A DNA stretch of 64,000 bases from DASYXW01 sp035934405 (GTDB taxonomy: Bacteria; Acidobacteriota; Terriglobia; UBA7540): contig DASYXW010000033.1 of NCBI GenBank assembly GCA_035934405.1, positions 11,808-75,807 on the forward strand, read 5' to 3'. The notes beneath the pieces were generated by a model. The model saw only the letters and a program-made list of their open reading frames with translations. It made no database searches and had not been told where the DNA came from. Below, piece after piece: positions 17,609 to 25,603 of the stretch. The translations under genes and the position numbers were made by a program. Each line of letters opens with the position of its first letter. Position 1 is the stretch's first letter.

Positions 17609-20440
17609 ATGTTAACAGCCGGCACAAAGCTTGGGCCGTATGAGGTCGCCGCGCCGCTCGGCGCGGGCGGGATGGGAGAGGTGTATCGCGCGCGCGACAC
17701 CAAGCTGGGGCGCGACGTGGCGCTGAAGGTTCTGCCGGCCGCCTTTGCCAATGACGCCGAGCGCATGGCTCGTTTCGAGCGCGAGGCGCAGGTGCTGGCG
17801 TCGCTCAATCATCCTAACATCGCCGCCATCTACGGCCTGGAAGAATCGGGCGGGGTGCGCGCGCTGGTGATGGAGTTGGTGGAAGGCGAGACGCTGGCGG
17901 AACGGCTTGCAACACCCGCCCGTCGCGACTCCGTAGGGGAGGGCCTTCACGGCCCTCCCGCGCAGGAGCGGGAGCACCGCAAGGGTGCTCCCCTACCGTT
18001 AGGTGAAGCCCTGCCTATCGCCCGGCAAATCACCGAGGCGCTGGAAGCGGCGCACGAGCGCGGCATTATTCATCGTGACTTGAAGCCCGCCAACATCAAG
18101 ATCACGCCCGAAGGCGCGGTGAAGGTCCTCGACTTCGGTCTGGCGAAGGCGCTCGATCCGCAAGATTCCGGCGCGAACTTGGCGAACTCACCGACCCTCA
18201 GCCCGACGTTGAGCCTTGCGGCCACGCAAGCGGGCGTTATTCTGGGCACCGCCGCCTACATGGCTCCGGAGCAGGCGAAGGGGAAAAGTGTGGATCGCCG
18301 CGCCGACATCTGGGCTTTCGGTTGCGTGCTCTACGAACTGCTCGCCGGACAGCAGGCGTTCGAAGGCGAAACCATTTCTGACGTCCTCGCCGCCGTCATC
18401 ATGAAAGAGCCGGATTGGGGCCGGCTCGCGCCCGCCACTCCGTCGGTGATTCAGAAACTCGTTCGCCGCTGCCTGCAGAAGGACCCCAAGCAGCGGCTCC
18501 AGGCCATCGGCGAGGCGCGCATCGCCATCGAAGAAACCCTGACAAGCGCGGACGTAGCGCCGGGCTTTAGCCCGGCAGGTGCCGACCTGAAGGTCGGCGC
18601 TACAGCCGGCGAGCATAGATCGCCGCTACAGCGCGCCCTACCCTGGGCCCTCGTGGGTTTAACCAGCGTCGCGCTGCTCGTGGCGGTTTACGCTTACTGG
18701 CGCGCGACACGCTCTTCTCCATCGCCACCGGCAGAGCTCAGCCTTGATATTCCCTCGACGCGGCAATTGGATACCGTCGCGGGCCCTGCCGTTGTTATTT
18801 CTCCCGATGGTTCACGAATCGCCTATGTGGCGCGAACCGCTCAGGGGAAAAATCAAATCTACCTGCGCGAGCTGGATAAACCAGAAGCGGTCCCGCTCGA
18901 AGGCGCGGAAGGGCTGTCGCCTTTCTTTTCACCCGACGGCCAATGGATCGGTTTTTATGCAAACGGCAAAATCGAAAGGATATCCGTTTTCGGCGGCGCG
19001 CCGGTTGAGATCTGCAGCGCGAACGGCGACCGCGGCGCGTCCTGGAGTGAAGACGGCACGATCGTTCTCACACCAGCTCTAACTGCTCCGCTGGTCCGGG
19101 TTTCCGCAACGGGAGGCACGCCACAACCTCTCACTCAACTCGACGCGGGCAGAAAAGAGATCACCCAACGCTGGCCGGAGGTTCTTCCGGGCGGCAAGGC
19201 CGTGCTCTTTACCGCCTCGGCAAACAACGATGACTTTGCACACGCCTACGTTGAAGCCGCTTCCCTGTCTTCGGGGCAAGCAAAGGTTCTTCTCGACAAT
19301 GCTTACTTCGGCCGCTACCTGTCTTCCGGATATCTGGTCTATGTCTCAGGCGGTACGCTGTTCGCGATTGCCTTCGACGCGGAACATCTGAAGGTCACCG
19401 GAACGGCCATGCCGGTCATCCAAAATATTCAGGCGGATTTGGGGAACGGCGGCGCGCAATTCAGTTCTTCACGCACCGGGACAGCCGTTTACCTCACTGG
19501 ACAGACCCTGGCCGCGCAGGCGACGGTGGCGCTGGTGGACCGCAAGGGCGCGGCGACCCCGCTTGTCAAGCAGCCAGGCGATTACTACGCGCCGCAATTC
19601 TCGCCCGACGGCAAACAACTGGCTTTGCAGGTGGGCGGCGGCAACACATGGATCTATGACTTGGCACGGGAGACGATGACACCGTTGACGTTCCCGCCCG
19701 CCGATTGCCTCAATCCGGTGTGGACACCGGATGGGAAGCGGGTCGCCTGCTACGAAGCTAACCCTGCGGCCGGTGGACGTAATATCAGTTGGATCCCCGC
19801 AGATGGAACAGGGGGGCTGCAGCAACTGACCCAAGCGAGCGCGTTGCCGCAGCTTCCGGGCTCGTGGTCGCCGGACGGAAAGACCCTGGCTTTTTTCCGA
19901 CTTCGCGCCAAGTCGGGCACGTGTTGCGAAATTTGGACTCTACCCGTCAATCCCGACGGCACGCCCGGAGAGCCCAAGCCCTTGCTTGGCCAAGACTCGA
20001 CGGGAAGCTTCACTACTCCGCGTTTTTCTCCGGACGGCCATTGGCTGGCTTACCAATCCACCGAGTCCGGGCCGCCCCAGGTTTACGTTGTTCCGTATCC
20101 TGGGCCCGGAGGAAAAAGGCAGATCTCAATTGCCAATGGTACGTTCCCGGAATGGTCGAAGACGGGTCACGAGTTGTTCTTCACTCAGGGCAACCCGTTG
20201 GCGATCGTTTCGGTTTCCTATAGCGTTCAGGGGAATTCGTTTCAACCCGGTATTCCAACGGTTCTCTTCAGCGGAAACTTCCAACGCCGCGATCCGTACG
20301 GTTCCTATGACGTCGCGCCGGACGGCAATTTTGCGATGCTGGAGGCGGCAGGCGGCAAGTCAGAGGCGCCCGCACTGCCGACTGTGGTGATGAATTGGTT
20401 CGCTCGCGTGCGGCAGTTGGTTGCAGCCGGCCAGAAATAG
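17609..20440 (+). CDS. Ser/Thr protein kinase with TolB/WD40-like sensor domain
   Basis: Transmembrane kinase, 943 residues. Kinase domain: LGAGGMGEVYRARD P-loop, Lys40 in VALKVLP, catalytic HRDLKPAN (His155), DFGLAKAL (Asp175), MAPEQAKG. A single helix at about 347-367 (ALVGLTSVALLVAVYAYW) leads to an external six-or-more-bladed propeller of PD40/TolB repeats with recurring SPDG motifs (VISPDGSRIAYVA, FSPDGQWIGFY, FSPDGKQLALQV, WSPDGKTLAFF, FSPDGHWLAYQS). Two palindromic repeat elements are translated in frame, one in the loop after the hinge (residues 109-129) and one in the juxtamembrane linker (316-332). Divergent from an ECF sigma gene. Confidence 0.93.
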   Translation: MLTAGTKLGPYEVAAPLGAGGMGEVYRARDTKLGRDVALKVLPAAFANDAERMARFEREAQVLASLNHPNIAAIYGLEESGGVRALVMELVEGETLAERLATPARRDSVGEGLHGPPAQEREHRKGAPLPLGEALPIARQITEALEAAHERGIIHRDLKPANIKITPEGAVKVLDFGLAKALDPQDSGANLANSPTLSPTLSLAATQAGVILGTAAYMAPEQAKGKSVDRRADIWAFGCVLYELLAGQQAFEGETISDVLAAVIMKEPDWGRLAPATPSVIQKLVRRCLQKDPKQRLQAIGEARIAIEETLTSADVAPGFSPAGADLKVGATAGEHRSPLQRALPWALVGLTSVALLVAVYAYWRATRSSPSPPAELSLDIPSTRQLDTVAGPAVVISPDGSRIAYVARTAQGKNQIYLRELDKPEAVPLEGAEGLSPFFSPDGQWIGFYANGKIERISVFGGAPVEICSANGDRGASWSEDGTIVLTPALTAPLVRVSATGGTPQPLTQLDAGRKEITQRWPEVLPGGKAVLFTASANNDDFAHAYVEAASLSSGQAKVLLDNAYFGRYLSSGYLVYVSGGTLFAIAFDAEHLKVTGTAMPVIQNIQADLGNGGAQFSSSRTGTAVYLTGQTLAAQATVALVDRKGAATPLVKQPGDYYAPQFSPDGKQLALQVGGGNTWIYDLARETMTPLTFPPADCLNPVWTPDGKRVACYEANPAAGGRNISWIPADGTGGLQQLTQASALPQLPGSWSPDGKTLAFFRLRAKSGTCCEIWTLPVNPDGTPGEPKPLLGQDSTGSFTTPRFSPDGHWLAYQSTESGPPQVYVVPYPGPGGKRQISIANGTFPEWSKTGHELFFTQGNPLAIVSVSYSVQGNSFQPGIPTVLFSGNFQRRDPYGSYDVAPDGNFAMLEAAGGKSEAPALPTVVMNWFARVRQLVAAGQK
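17933..17996 (+). repeat. Palindromic repeat inside kinase coding region (1)
   Basis: Bounded by gtagggga and tcccctac, with two inner hairpins (gggccttcacggccc and gggagcaccgcaagggtgctccc region). It is translated in frame as a hydrophilic insert near residue 109-129 of the kinase. Confidence 0.65.
18554..18603 (+). repeat. Palindromic repeat inside kinase coding region (2)
   Basis: Bounded by gtagcgc and gcgctac with two hairpins (ccgggctttagcccgg; gccgacctgaaggtcggc). Translated as VAPGFSPAGADLKVGAT. A second palindrome (ggcgagcatagatcgcc) follows at once. This element type is common between genes of related bacteria. Confidence 0.7.
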
Positions 20441-20552
20441 CCGCAAGAACGAACCGTCCGCGAGCCTGATCTCCCGACAAAGTCGGGATCTCGTCCGAAG
20501 CCTGCCTCCGGCTTCTCCGTCAACTCGACCGCCAGAACCAGGGTATCTCACG

Positions 20553-20580
20553 CGTATTGTCAAAACGTCAGAATCCGTTT
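20553..20580. promoter_or_regulatory. 28-bp shared motif, copy 2
   Basis: Ends 34 bp before the second ECF sigma start. Differs from the copy at 17309 at two positions. Well placed for an autoregulated ECF promoter; inference. Confidence 0.45.
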
Positions 20581-20614
20581 AAGGTGTAGCATCGTATCCA
20601 AGGAGAAGGGCGAC

Positions 20615-21184
20615 GTGGCGGCAGCACGCAGAGAGCCGGAAGCTCAGATGGCTGACCAGGCCCTGATCCGCCGCATCATGAGCGGTGATGAGGCGGCCCT
20701 CGGCCTATTGTATGACCGCTATGCTCCGGTGGTGTATTCGGTCTCGAACCGCATCTTGAGGGATACGGGGGCGGCAGAAGAAGTTCTGCAGGACATCTTT
20801 TACCAGCTCTGGCGAACGGCGGGGAACTTCGACGCCGGCCGCGGCAGCCTGGCGGGGTGGCTGCTGGTCACGGCGCGCAACCGTTCCATTGACCGCTTGC
20901 GGCGCCGCCCCGCAATCCCGGATGAAGACGTGGCGGGCGGCGAGATTGCCAGTCCGCTGAACCTGGAGAGCGCGATGGCGAGGGAAGAATTAATGGCCAG
21001 GGCGAGGAGGGCTTTCGTTGAGCTGCCGCCGCCGCAGCGCGAGGCCATGGAGATGGCGTACTTCGAGGGCTTGACGCATACGGAGATCGCCCAGCGCACA
21101 GGTGACCCGCTGGGCACGGTGAAAACGCGGCTGCGAACGGCGTTGCAGACGGTGAAGCGGGTGTTGACAGGAAGGGTTGAGTGA
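20615..21184 (+). CDS. ECF RNA polymerase sigma factor (SigK-like)
   Basis: ECF sigma factor, 189 residues from a GTG preceded by AAGGAG; an ATG 11 codons in is possible. Region 2: LGLLYDRYAPVVYSVSNRILRDTGAAEEVLQDIFYQLWRTAGNFDAGRGSLAGWLLVTARNRSIDRLRRR. Region 4: ELPPPQREAMEMAYFEGLTHTEIAQRTGDPLGTVKTRLRTALQTVK. The following RskA-type gene overlaps it by 8 bases and should encode its anti-sigma factor. The pair resembles SigK/RskA systems. Confidence 0.93.
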   Translation: MAAARREPEAQMADQALIRRIMSGDEAALGLLYDRYAPVVYSVSNRILRDTGAAEEVLQDIFYQLWRTAGNFDAGRGSLAGWLLVTARNRSIDRLRRRPAIPDEDVAGGEIASPLNLESAMAREELMARARRAFVELPPPQREAMEMAYFEGLTHTEIAQRTGDPLGTVKTRLRTALQTVKRVLTGRVE

Positions 21185-22007
21185 CGGTGAAAGCAAAGCA
21201 GTGAAAGAGCATCCACAATTCGACGAGGACTTCGACCTCTACGTGCTCGGCACGCTCGACCTCGAGGAGCGCGACGCGCTCGAGTTGCATCTGACGCACT
21301 GCGCGGAGTGCGCTCCGAGGCTTGAGCAGGCTCGCGGTCGCATGGCGGCGCTGGCGCTGGCCGCGCCTCTCGAAACGCCGCCGTCGGCAGCGCGGGACCG
21401 GCTGTTGCAACGCGTCCAAAGCGAGGAGCGGGCCGAGCGCCGGAAGCTTCGATCCCTGGACGCCGCGAGCCCGTTCTGGCGGCGGACGAACGCCGTTCTG
21501 GCGGTGGCCACGGCTGCCCTGATCATTGCCATCGCGGTGCTGTCCGTGCAGTACCACCGATGGTCCAAGCGCCTCAGCGAGCTCGAGAAAACCGAGCAGC
21601 GAATCGAGGCCCTGCGCAACCAGCAAGCGGCAGAAGCGTCGCGCGCCCGAGCGGTGCTCGAGGTGCTCACCGCGCCGGACACGCTCAAAGTGACGCTGGT
21701 CTCAGGCGCGGCGCGTCCCGTGCCGCAAGGCAAGGCGTTCTACAATCCGGCAAAGGGCTTGGTGTTCTACGCCGCCAACTTGCCGGCTCTGCCTTCGAAC
21801 AAGGCTTATGAACTGTGGCTGGTGCCTTCGGCGGGCAGTCCGATTGACGCTGGCGTCTTTTCCGCCGACCCGCGCGGTAATGGCGAGGTGGTGCTGCCCG
21901 CGCTACCGGCTGGGGTCACCGCCAAAGCCTTTGCGGTGACCATCGAGCCGGCCGGCGGTTCGTCCGCGCCGACGGGCGCGAAGGTGCTGGTAGGGATCGT
22001 ATCCTGA
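21177..22007 (+). CDS. RskA-type anti-sigma factor
   Basis: Membrane anti-sigma factor, 276 residues from TTG (a GTG eight codons in is an alternative). The N-terminal domain (FDLYVLGTLDLEERDALELHLTHCAECAPRLEQARG) binds the sigma factor; the membrane helix is AVLAVATAALIIAIAVLSVQY; then a coiled coil and the external RskA domain (KGLVFYAANLPALPSNKAYELWLVPSAGSPIDAGVF...FAVTIEPAGGSSAPTG). Overlaps the sigma gene, so co-translated. A hairpin-ended repeat lies 43 bp after the stop and may terminate the transcript. Confidence 0.9.
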   Translation: MSDGESKAVKEHPQFDEDFDLYVLGTLDLEERDALELHLTHCAECAPRLEQARGRMAALALAAPLETPPSAARDRLLQRVQSEERAERRKLRSLDAASPFWRRTNAVLAVATAALIIAIAVLSVQYHRWSKRLSELEKTEQRIEALRNQQAAEASRARAVLEVLTAPDTLKVTLVSGAARPVPQGKAFYNPAKGLVFYAANLPALPSNKAYELWLVPSAGSPIDAGVFSADPRGNGEVVLPALPAGVTAKAFAVTIEPAGGSSAPTGAKVLVGIVS

Positions 22008-22049
22008 GGGCAGGCCGGCGGAGCGGGGGGGCCGAATCTGAGGGCCTCG

Positions 22050-22162
22050 AAAAGTGTGGAAGAACTCCACACTTTTGGCCTTTCCGGCGTTCGAGCGAGT
22101 TTTTCCTCAGGGTAAGTCACTGAAACGTAAGCCCTAAGGAAAAGTGTCTCATTCGTCTCACT
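22050..22162. repeat. Hairpin-ended dispersed repeat, copy 2
   Basis: An 11-bp perfect stem (aaaagtgtgga, 5-nt loop, tccacactttt) at 22050-22076, then on the minus strand the same gtgagac/tgagaca words as the copy at 14364. In both places the hairpin end faces the 3' end of the neighbouring gene. Confidence 0.6.
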
Positions 22163-22344
22163 TTTCTCATTTTCCAGCCCTGAAAAGGCACATCTAGCCT
22201 TCGTATATCTTGACATTTATATCAGTGTAGCCTAGTACAAAAGACCTGCAAGCTTTGCCACCGACTCTGTCCCCGACACCCAAGCTCCGCCCCGGACCTG
22301 CTCGCACGCCGTTTTGCCAGCACGGCTCATTACTCCTCAGGGAC

Positions 22345-22374
22345 TTGACATCCCAGCGTGCCTTTGCCTAAACT
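22345..22374 (+). promoter_or_regulatory. Candidate sigma-70 promoter
   Basis: TTGACA and TAAACT with an 18-bp spacer, about 50 bp upstream of the decayed surface-protein gene. Confidence 0.5.
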
Positions 22375-22426
22375 ACGGGACCCCAGGGGTAGTTCAACAA
22401 GAGACTTTCACACTAGGGGGAAAAGC

Positions 22427-22854
22427 ATGGGAATCCGTGGAGCGGTGTACGGGGCGGTTGGGATAATGATGGCGGCGCTGGCGGGCGCCACCTTGAGCCT
22501 GCGGGCCGGGACAATCAACTCCGCCTGGAACGGCGGCACCGGCAACTGGAGCACGTCCACGGCTTGGACGCCGAACGGCGCCCCGAATAACAGCGGGGGA
22601 AGCGTCTACAACGTCACGATCGATTCCGGCGGCACGGACCTCGTGAGTCTGGACATCAACGCCACCATTGCCTCCCTGACCCTCGGAGGCACGACCGGCA
22701 GTTCGGCGCGAGCGGCACGAGCCTGGTGACCAACAAGGCCAGCATCACACTGACGGGCAGGAACGCCAAGGTGATTGACTCCGCCGGCGGCGACATCCTG
22801 ACCGCTTTCGCCACCAGCAACGCCGGCGCCAGCAAGATGCCAGCCCGGGCCTGA
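22427..22854 (+). pseudogene. Truncated autotransporter/beta-helix surface protein
   Basis: Starts well (AGGGGG then ATG) with a signal peptide (MGIRGAVYGAVGIMMAALAGATLSLRAG) and a repeat-like motif WNGGTGNWSTSTAWTPNGAPNN...YNVTIDSGGTDLVSLDINATIASLTLGGTTGSS, typical of the start of long autotransporter or PEP-CTERM-type beta-helix proteins. A frameshift near 22705 moves the continuing homologous reading (SGTSLVTNKASITLTGRNAKVIDSAGGD) to another frame, and the rest is lost: the frame stops directly at the next gene's ATG. Probably a deletion remnant. Confidence 0.65.
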
Positions 22855-23664
22855 ATGGCCACCTTATTTGCCATTACGCTGCTCGGCTTCGTGCTGGGGA
22901 TGAGGCACGCGACCGACCCGGACCACGTCATCGCGGTCACGACGATCGTGGCGCGGCAGCGGTCGGTGCGCACGGCGGCGTCGATCGGCGTCTTCTGGGG
23001 CATCGGTCACACGTTGACGATTCTGCTGGTAGGCGCCGCCATCATTCTGTTTAAGGTGGTGATCCCGCCGCGGCTCGGCCTCACCCTGGAGCTCGCCGTC
23101 GGTCTCATGCTGATCCTGCTCGGAGCGCTCAACTTGACCGGCGTCATGCAGTGGGCGACCGACCGTTGGACTCCGCCTCACGTTCACGCTGCTAGGCGCC
23201 ACACCCATGCGCACGCTCACGGGGACTACGTTCACAGCCACGCGCACGGGCACGAGCCCGCTCCGCACGGCCATGCGGAAAGCGCCACGCCGCAAGCCTG
23301 GCTCGACAGCGTGTTCGGCCGCATCGGTCTTTACCAGATGCTGCGGCCGCTCGTGGTCGGCATCGTCCACGGCCTCGCCGGCTCCGCGGCGGTGGCGCTC
23401 CTGGTGCTGACCACGATTCATAACCCAGCCTGGGCCATCGCTTACCTGCTGGTGTTCGGCGCCGGCACCATCGCCGGCATGATGCTCATCACCGCCGCCA
23501 TCGCCGTGCCCGCTGCATACACCGGCAGGCGCTTTACTCGGCTGAATGGCGTCCTGGCCGCAGCTTCGGGCGTCATCAGTCTCGTTTTCGGATGCCTCAT
23601 TGCGTACCGGATTGGTATCGTCGACGGCCTCTTCACTCCGCATCCCCGCTGGACGCCACGATAG
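22855..23664 (+). CDS. Nickel/cobalt transporter (NicO/HoxN-like family)
   Basis: Inner-membrane protein, 269 residues, about six helices. The helix-2-like metal motif RHATDPDHV (HxxxxDH) is at residues 18-25, with GIGHTLTILLVG and GIVHGLAGSAAVALLVL as further family signatures. The central loop is His-rich (HVHAARRHTHAHAHGDYVHSHAHGHE), suited to Ni/Co binding. The ATG follows the TGA of the upstream pseudogene without a gap, so translation may once have been coupled or the junction is a deletion scar. Import versus efflux cannot be settled. Confidence 0.85.
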   Translation: MATLFAITLLGFVLGMRHATDPDHVIAVTTIVARQRSVRTAASIGVFWGIGHTLTILLVGAAIILFKVVIPPRLGLTLELAVGLMLILLGALNLTGVMQWATDRWTPPHVHAARRHTHAHAHGDYVHSHAHGHEPAPHGHAESATPQAWLDSVFGRIGLYQMLRPLVVGIVHGLAGSAAVALLVLTTIHNPAWAIAYLLVFGAGTIAGMMLITAAIAVPAAYTGRRFTRLNGVLAAASGVISLVFGCLIAYRIGIVDGLFTPHPRWTPR

Positions 23665-23781
23665 GTCGGGTGGCATGCGGCAGCGCCGGCGGATTTCCTT
23701 CCCAAGCCTGTTGCTTGATCGCGTGATGACAACGCCTTGCGGCCGCGCTAAAATAAATCGTTGTGAACTTGCAGATCACTC

Positions 23782-23810
23782 TTGACAGCGGACGAGCATC
23801 TTCATATAGT
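23782..23810 (+). promoter_or_regulatory. Promoter of the cytochrome bc/oxidase cluster
   Basis: TTGACA and TATAGT with a 17-bp spacer, 89 bp upstream of the Rieske gene; near-consensus. Confidence 0.65.
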
Positions 23811-23898
23811 GACGCGCTTAAGAGGGGACGCCGGAACGGCCTCAGGAAGCTCCAACGGTCCCAGCGATCAACTGCAGCAAGTGACTTGAGGGTATGAA

Positions 23899-24507
23899 AT
23901 GGATGAGCCGAACATCGCGGTGAATCCGCCGGTTGCGGATGCCGTGCCGACACCGGCAAAACCGGCCGCGCCGCCGCGTCCCACGCGGACGGTCGCGGCG
24001 AAGCATGAAGAGGAGAAGACCCAGCCCAACAAGATGCGGCGGCGGCTGATCTGGACGGCGGTGTGGGCCTATCTCGCCGCAAACTTTTTGATGTTTCTGC
24101 GCTTCTTTTTTCCGCGAGCCTTGTTCGAACCCAGCACCGTTCATACCATCGGTTATCCCACGGACTTCTCCCTCGGCGTCGACGAACGATTCAAGCAATC
24201 CGACCGCATTTGGGTGGTGAAAGAACCGGACCGGCTGTTTGTGATTTTTGCGCGCTGCACGCATCTCGGGTGTACTCCGGACTGGAAGCCGGCCGAGAAC
24301 AAGTTTAAGTGTCCGTGCCACGGCAGCGGTTACACACCCGAGGGCATCAATTTCGAAGGGCCGGCGCCGCGTCCCATGGATCGGGCGCACGTGGAACTGG
24401 ACCCGACGGGGCGGATCGTGACCGATACCAGCCGTCTTTACATGTGGGATCGCTCCAAGGGCGGCCGAGACCAATTTAACGATCCCGGCGCTTTTATTCC
24501 GGTGTAG
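23899..24507 (+). CDS. Rieske iron-sulfur protein of a cytochrome bc complex
   Basis: Quinol-oxidising Rieske subunit, 202 residues. N-terminal cytoplasmic tail rich in Pro/Ala, one membrane helix (LIWTAVWAYLAANFLMFLRFFF, about residues 50-71), then the soluble domain with both cluster motifs CTHLGC and CPCHGSGY. First gene of the respiratory cluster; cytochrome b follows after 67 bp of repeat-containing spacer. Confidence 0.94.
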   Translation: MDEPNIAVNPPVADAVPTPAKPAAPPRPTRTVAAKHEEEKTQPNKMRRRLIWTAVWAYLAANFLMFLRFFFPRALFEPSTVHTIGYPTDFSLGVDERFKQSDRIWVVKEPDRLFVIFARCTHLGCTPDWKPAENKFKCPCHGSGYTPEGINFEGPAPRPMDRAHVELDPTGRIVTDTSRLYMWDRSKGGRDQFNDPGAFIPV

Positions 24508-24574
24508 GGAGATTTGTTTACACGATTAAAAGTTGAAAGTTGAGAGTCGAAAGCCGCGGCCAGGGGAGGGCTTG

Positions 24575-25513
24575 ATGGCGGAGCACGGAAACGGCGCTGA
24601 CGGTTCTTCGGGGAACGGCTCGGAGAGGCCCGAGAAGGGTAAGGGTCTTGGAGTACTCGTGCAGGACCTGCGCGAAGAAGCCAAAGTCCTGCGCGAGAAA
24701 GCCAAAGAAGATCTCCAGAACCTCAAGAAACCGGAGAAGACCCAGCTTTACAAGTCGATGTTCCGGGTGAAGCACGACGAGAGCGAGCGGAGCCGCGCTC
24801 TCGGCGTCCTCACCAACGTCTTCTTTCACCTGCATCCCGCTAAAGTGAATCGCGACTCGGTCCGCTACAGCTACACCTGGGGCATGGGCGGAATCAGCTT
24901 CTACCTTTTCATCGTCCTCACGTTCACCGGCATTCTTTTGATGTTCTACTACCATCCCACCAAGGTCCAGGCCTACCGGGACATCATCTACCTGATGAGC
25001 GACGTTCCCTTTGGGAAGTTGCTGCGCAACATGCATCGCTGGGCCGCACACCTGATGGTGATTACCGTGTGGCTGCACATGTTCCGCGTGTTCCTTACCG
25101 GGTCTTACAAGAAACCGCGCGAGTTCAACTGGTGCGTGGGGGTTGTGCTGCTGGTGTTCACGCTGCTGCTTTCTTTTACCGGCTACCTTCTGCCCGACGA
25201 CCAGCTTGGGTTTTGGGCGGTCACGGTGGGCACGAACATGGCGCGGGCTACCCCGGGTCTCGGCGCTGAGGGACCCTTGGGACCTCAACTGGGAATGAAC
25301 GCGTACAACGATATCCACTTCGCATTACTGGGCGGCTCCATCGTGGATGCCAATGCGCTGCTGCGGGCTTATATCTGGCACTGCATCGCCATCCCAACGA
25401 TTCTGCTGATTCTGTTGGTGGTGCACTTCTGGCGGGTGAGGAAAGACGGCGGGATTTCGGGGCCGGCGCCGGTGCAGCTCGAATCGGAGATCAAGCCGGA
25501 ACGGAAGTTTTGA
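24575..25513 (+). CDS. Cytochrome b N-terminal subunit (b6-like)
   Basis: Quinol:electron acceptor oxidoreductase subunit, 312 residues. ATG at 24575 follows GGGGAGGG. A long charged N-terminal extension of about 90 residues precedes four helices. Heme b ligands are spaced as in b6: MHRWAAHLMVITVWLHMFRVFLTG (H-x13-H) and WHCIAIPTILLILLVVHFWRV (H-x14-H); the KKPREFNW loop is conserved. The C-terminal helices are encoded separately by the next gene, as in b6f-type complexes. Confidence 0.93.
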   Translation: MAEHGNGADGSSGNGSERPEKGKGLGVLVQDLREEAKVLREKAKEDLQNLKKPEKTQLYKSMFRVKHDESERSRALGVLTNVFFHLHPAKVNRDSVRYSYTWGMGGISFYLFIVLTFTGILLMFYYHPTKVQAYRDIIYLMSDVPFGKLLRNMHRWAAHLMVITVWLHMFRVFLTGSYKKPREFNWCVGVVLLVFTLLLSFTGYLLPDDQLGFWAVTVGTNMARATPGLGAEGPLGPQLGMNAYNDIHFALLGGSIVDANALLRAYIWHCIAIPTILLILLVVHFWRVRKDGGISGPAPVQLESEIKPERKF

Positions 25514-25603
25514 AGACAGTCGAAAGTCCAAGGTCGAAAGTTCAATCCTTGACTTTCGACTTTCAACTCTCGACTTTCAACTTTTGACCGTTTTGGGGTT
25601 TCC
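25514..25603. repeat. GTCGAAAGT inverted repeat spacer
   Basis: cagtcgaaagtccaaggtcg and the complementary gactttcgactttcaac words form an imperfect inverted repeat between the two cytochrome b genes. Confidence 0.55.

Larger units (their letters stand above)
22008..22426. other. Gap with hairpin repeat and promoter
   Basis: No gene. Holds the hairpin repeat at 22050-22162 and a promoter candidate for the next frame at 22345. Confidence 0.5.
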
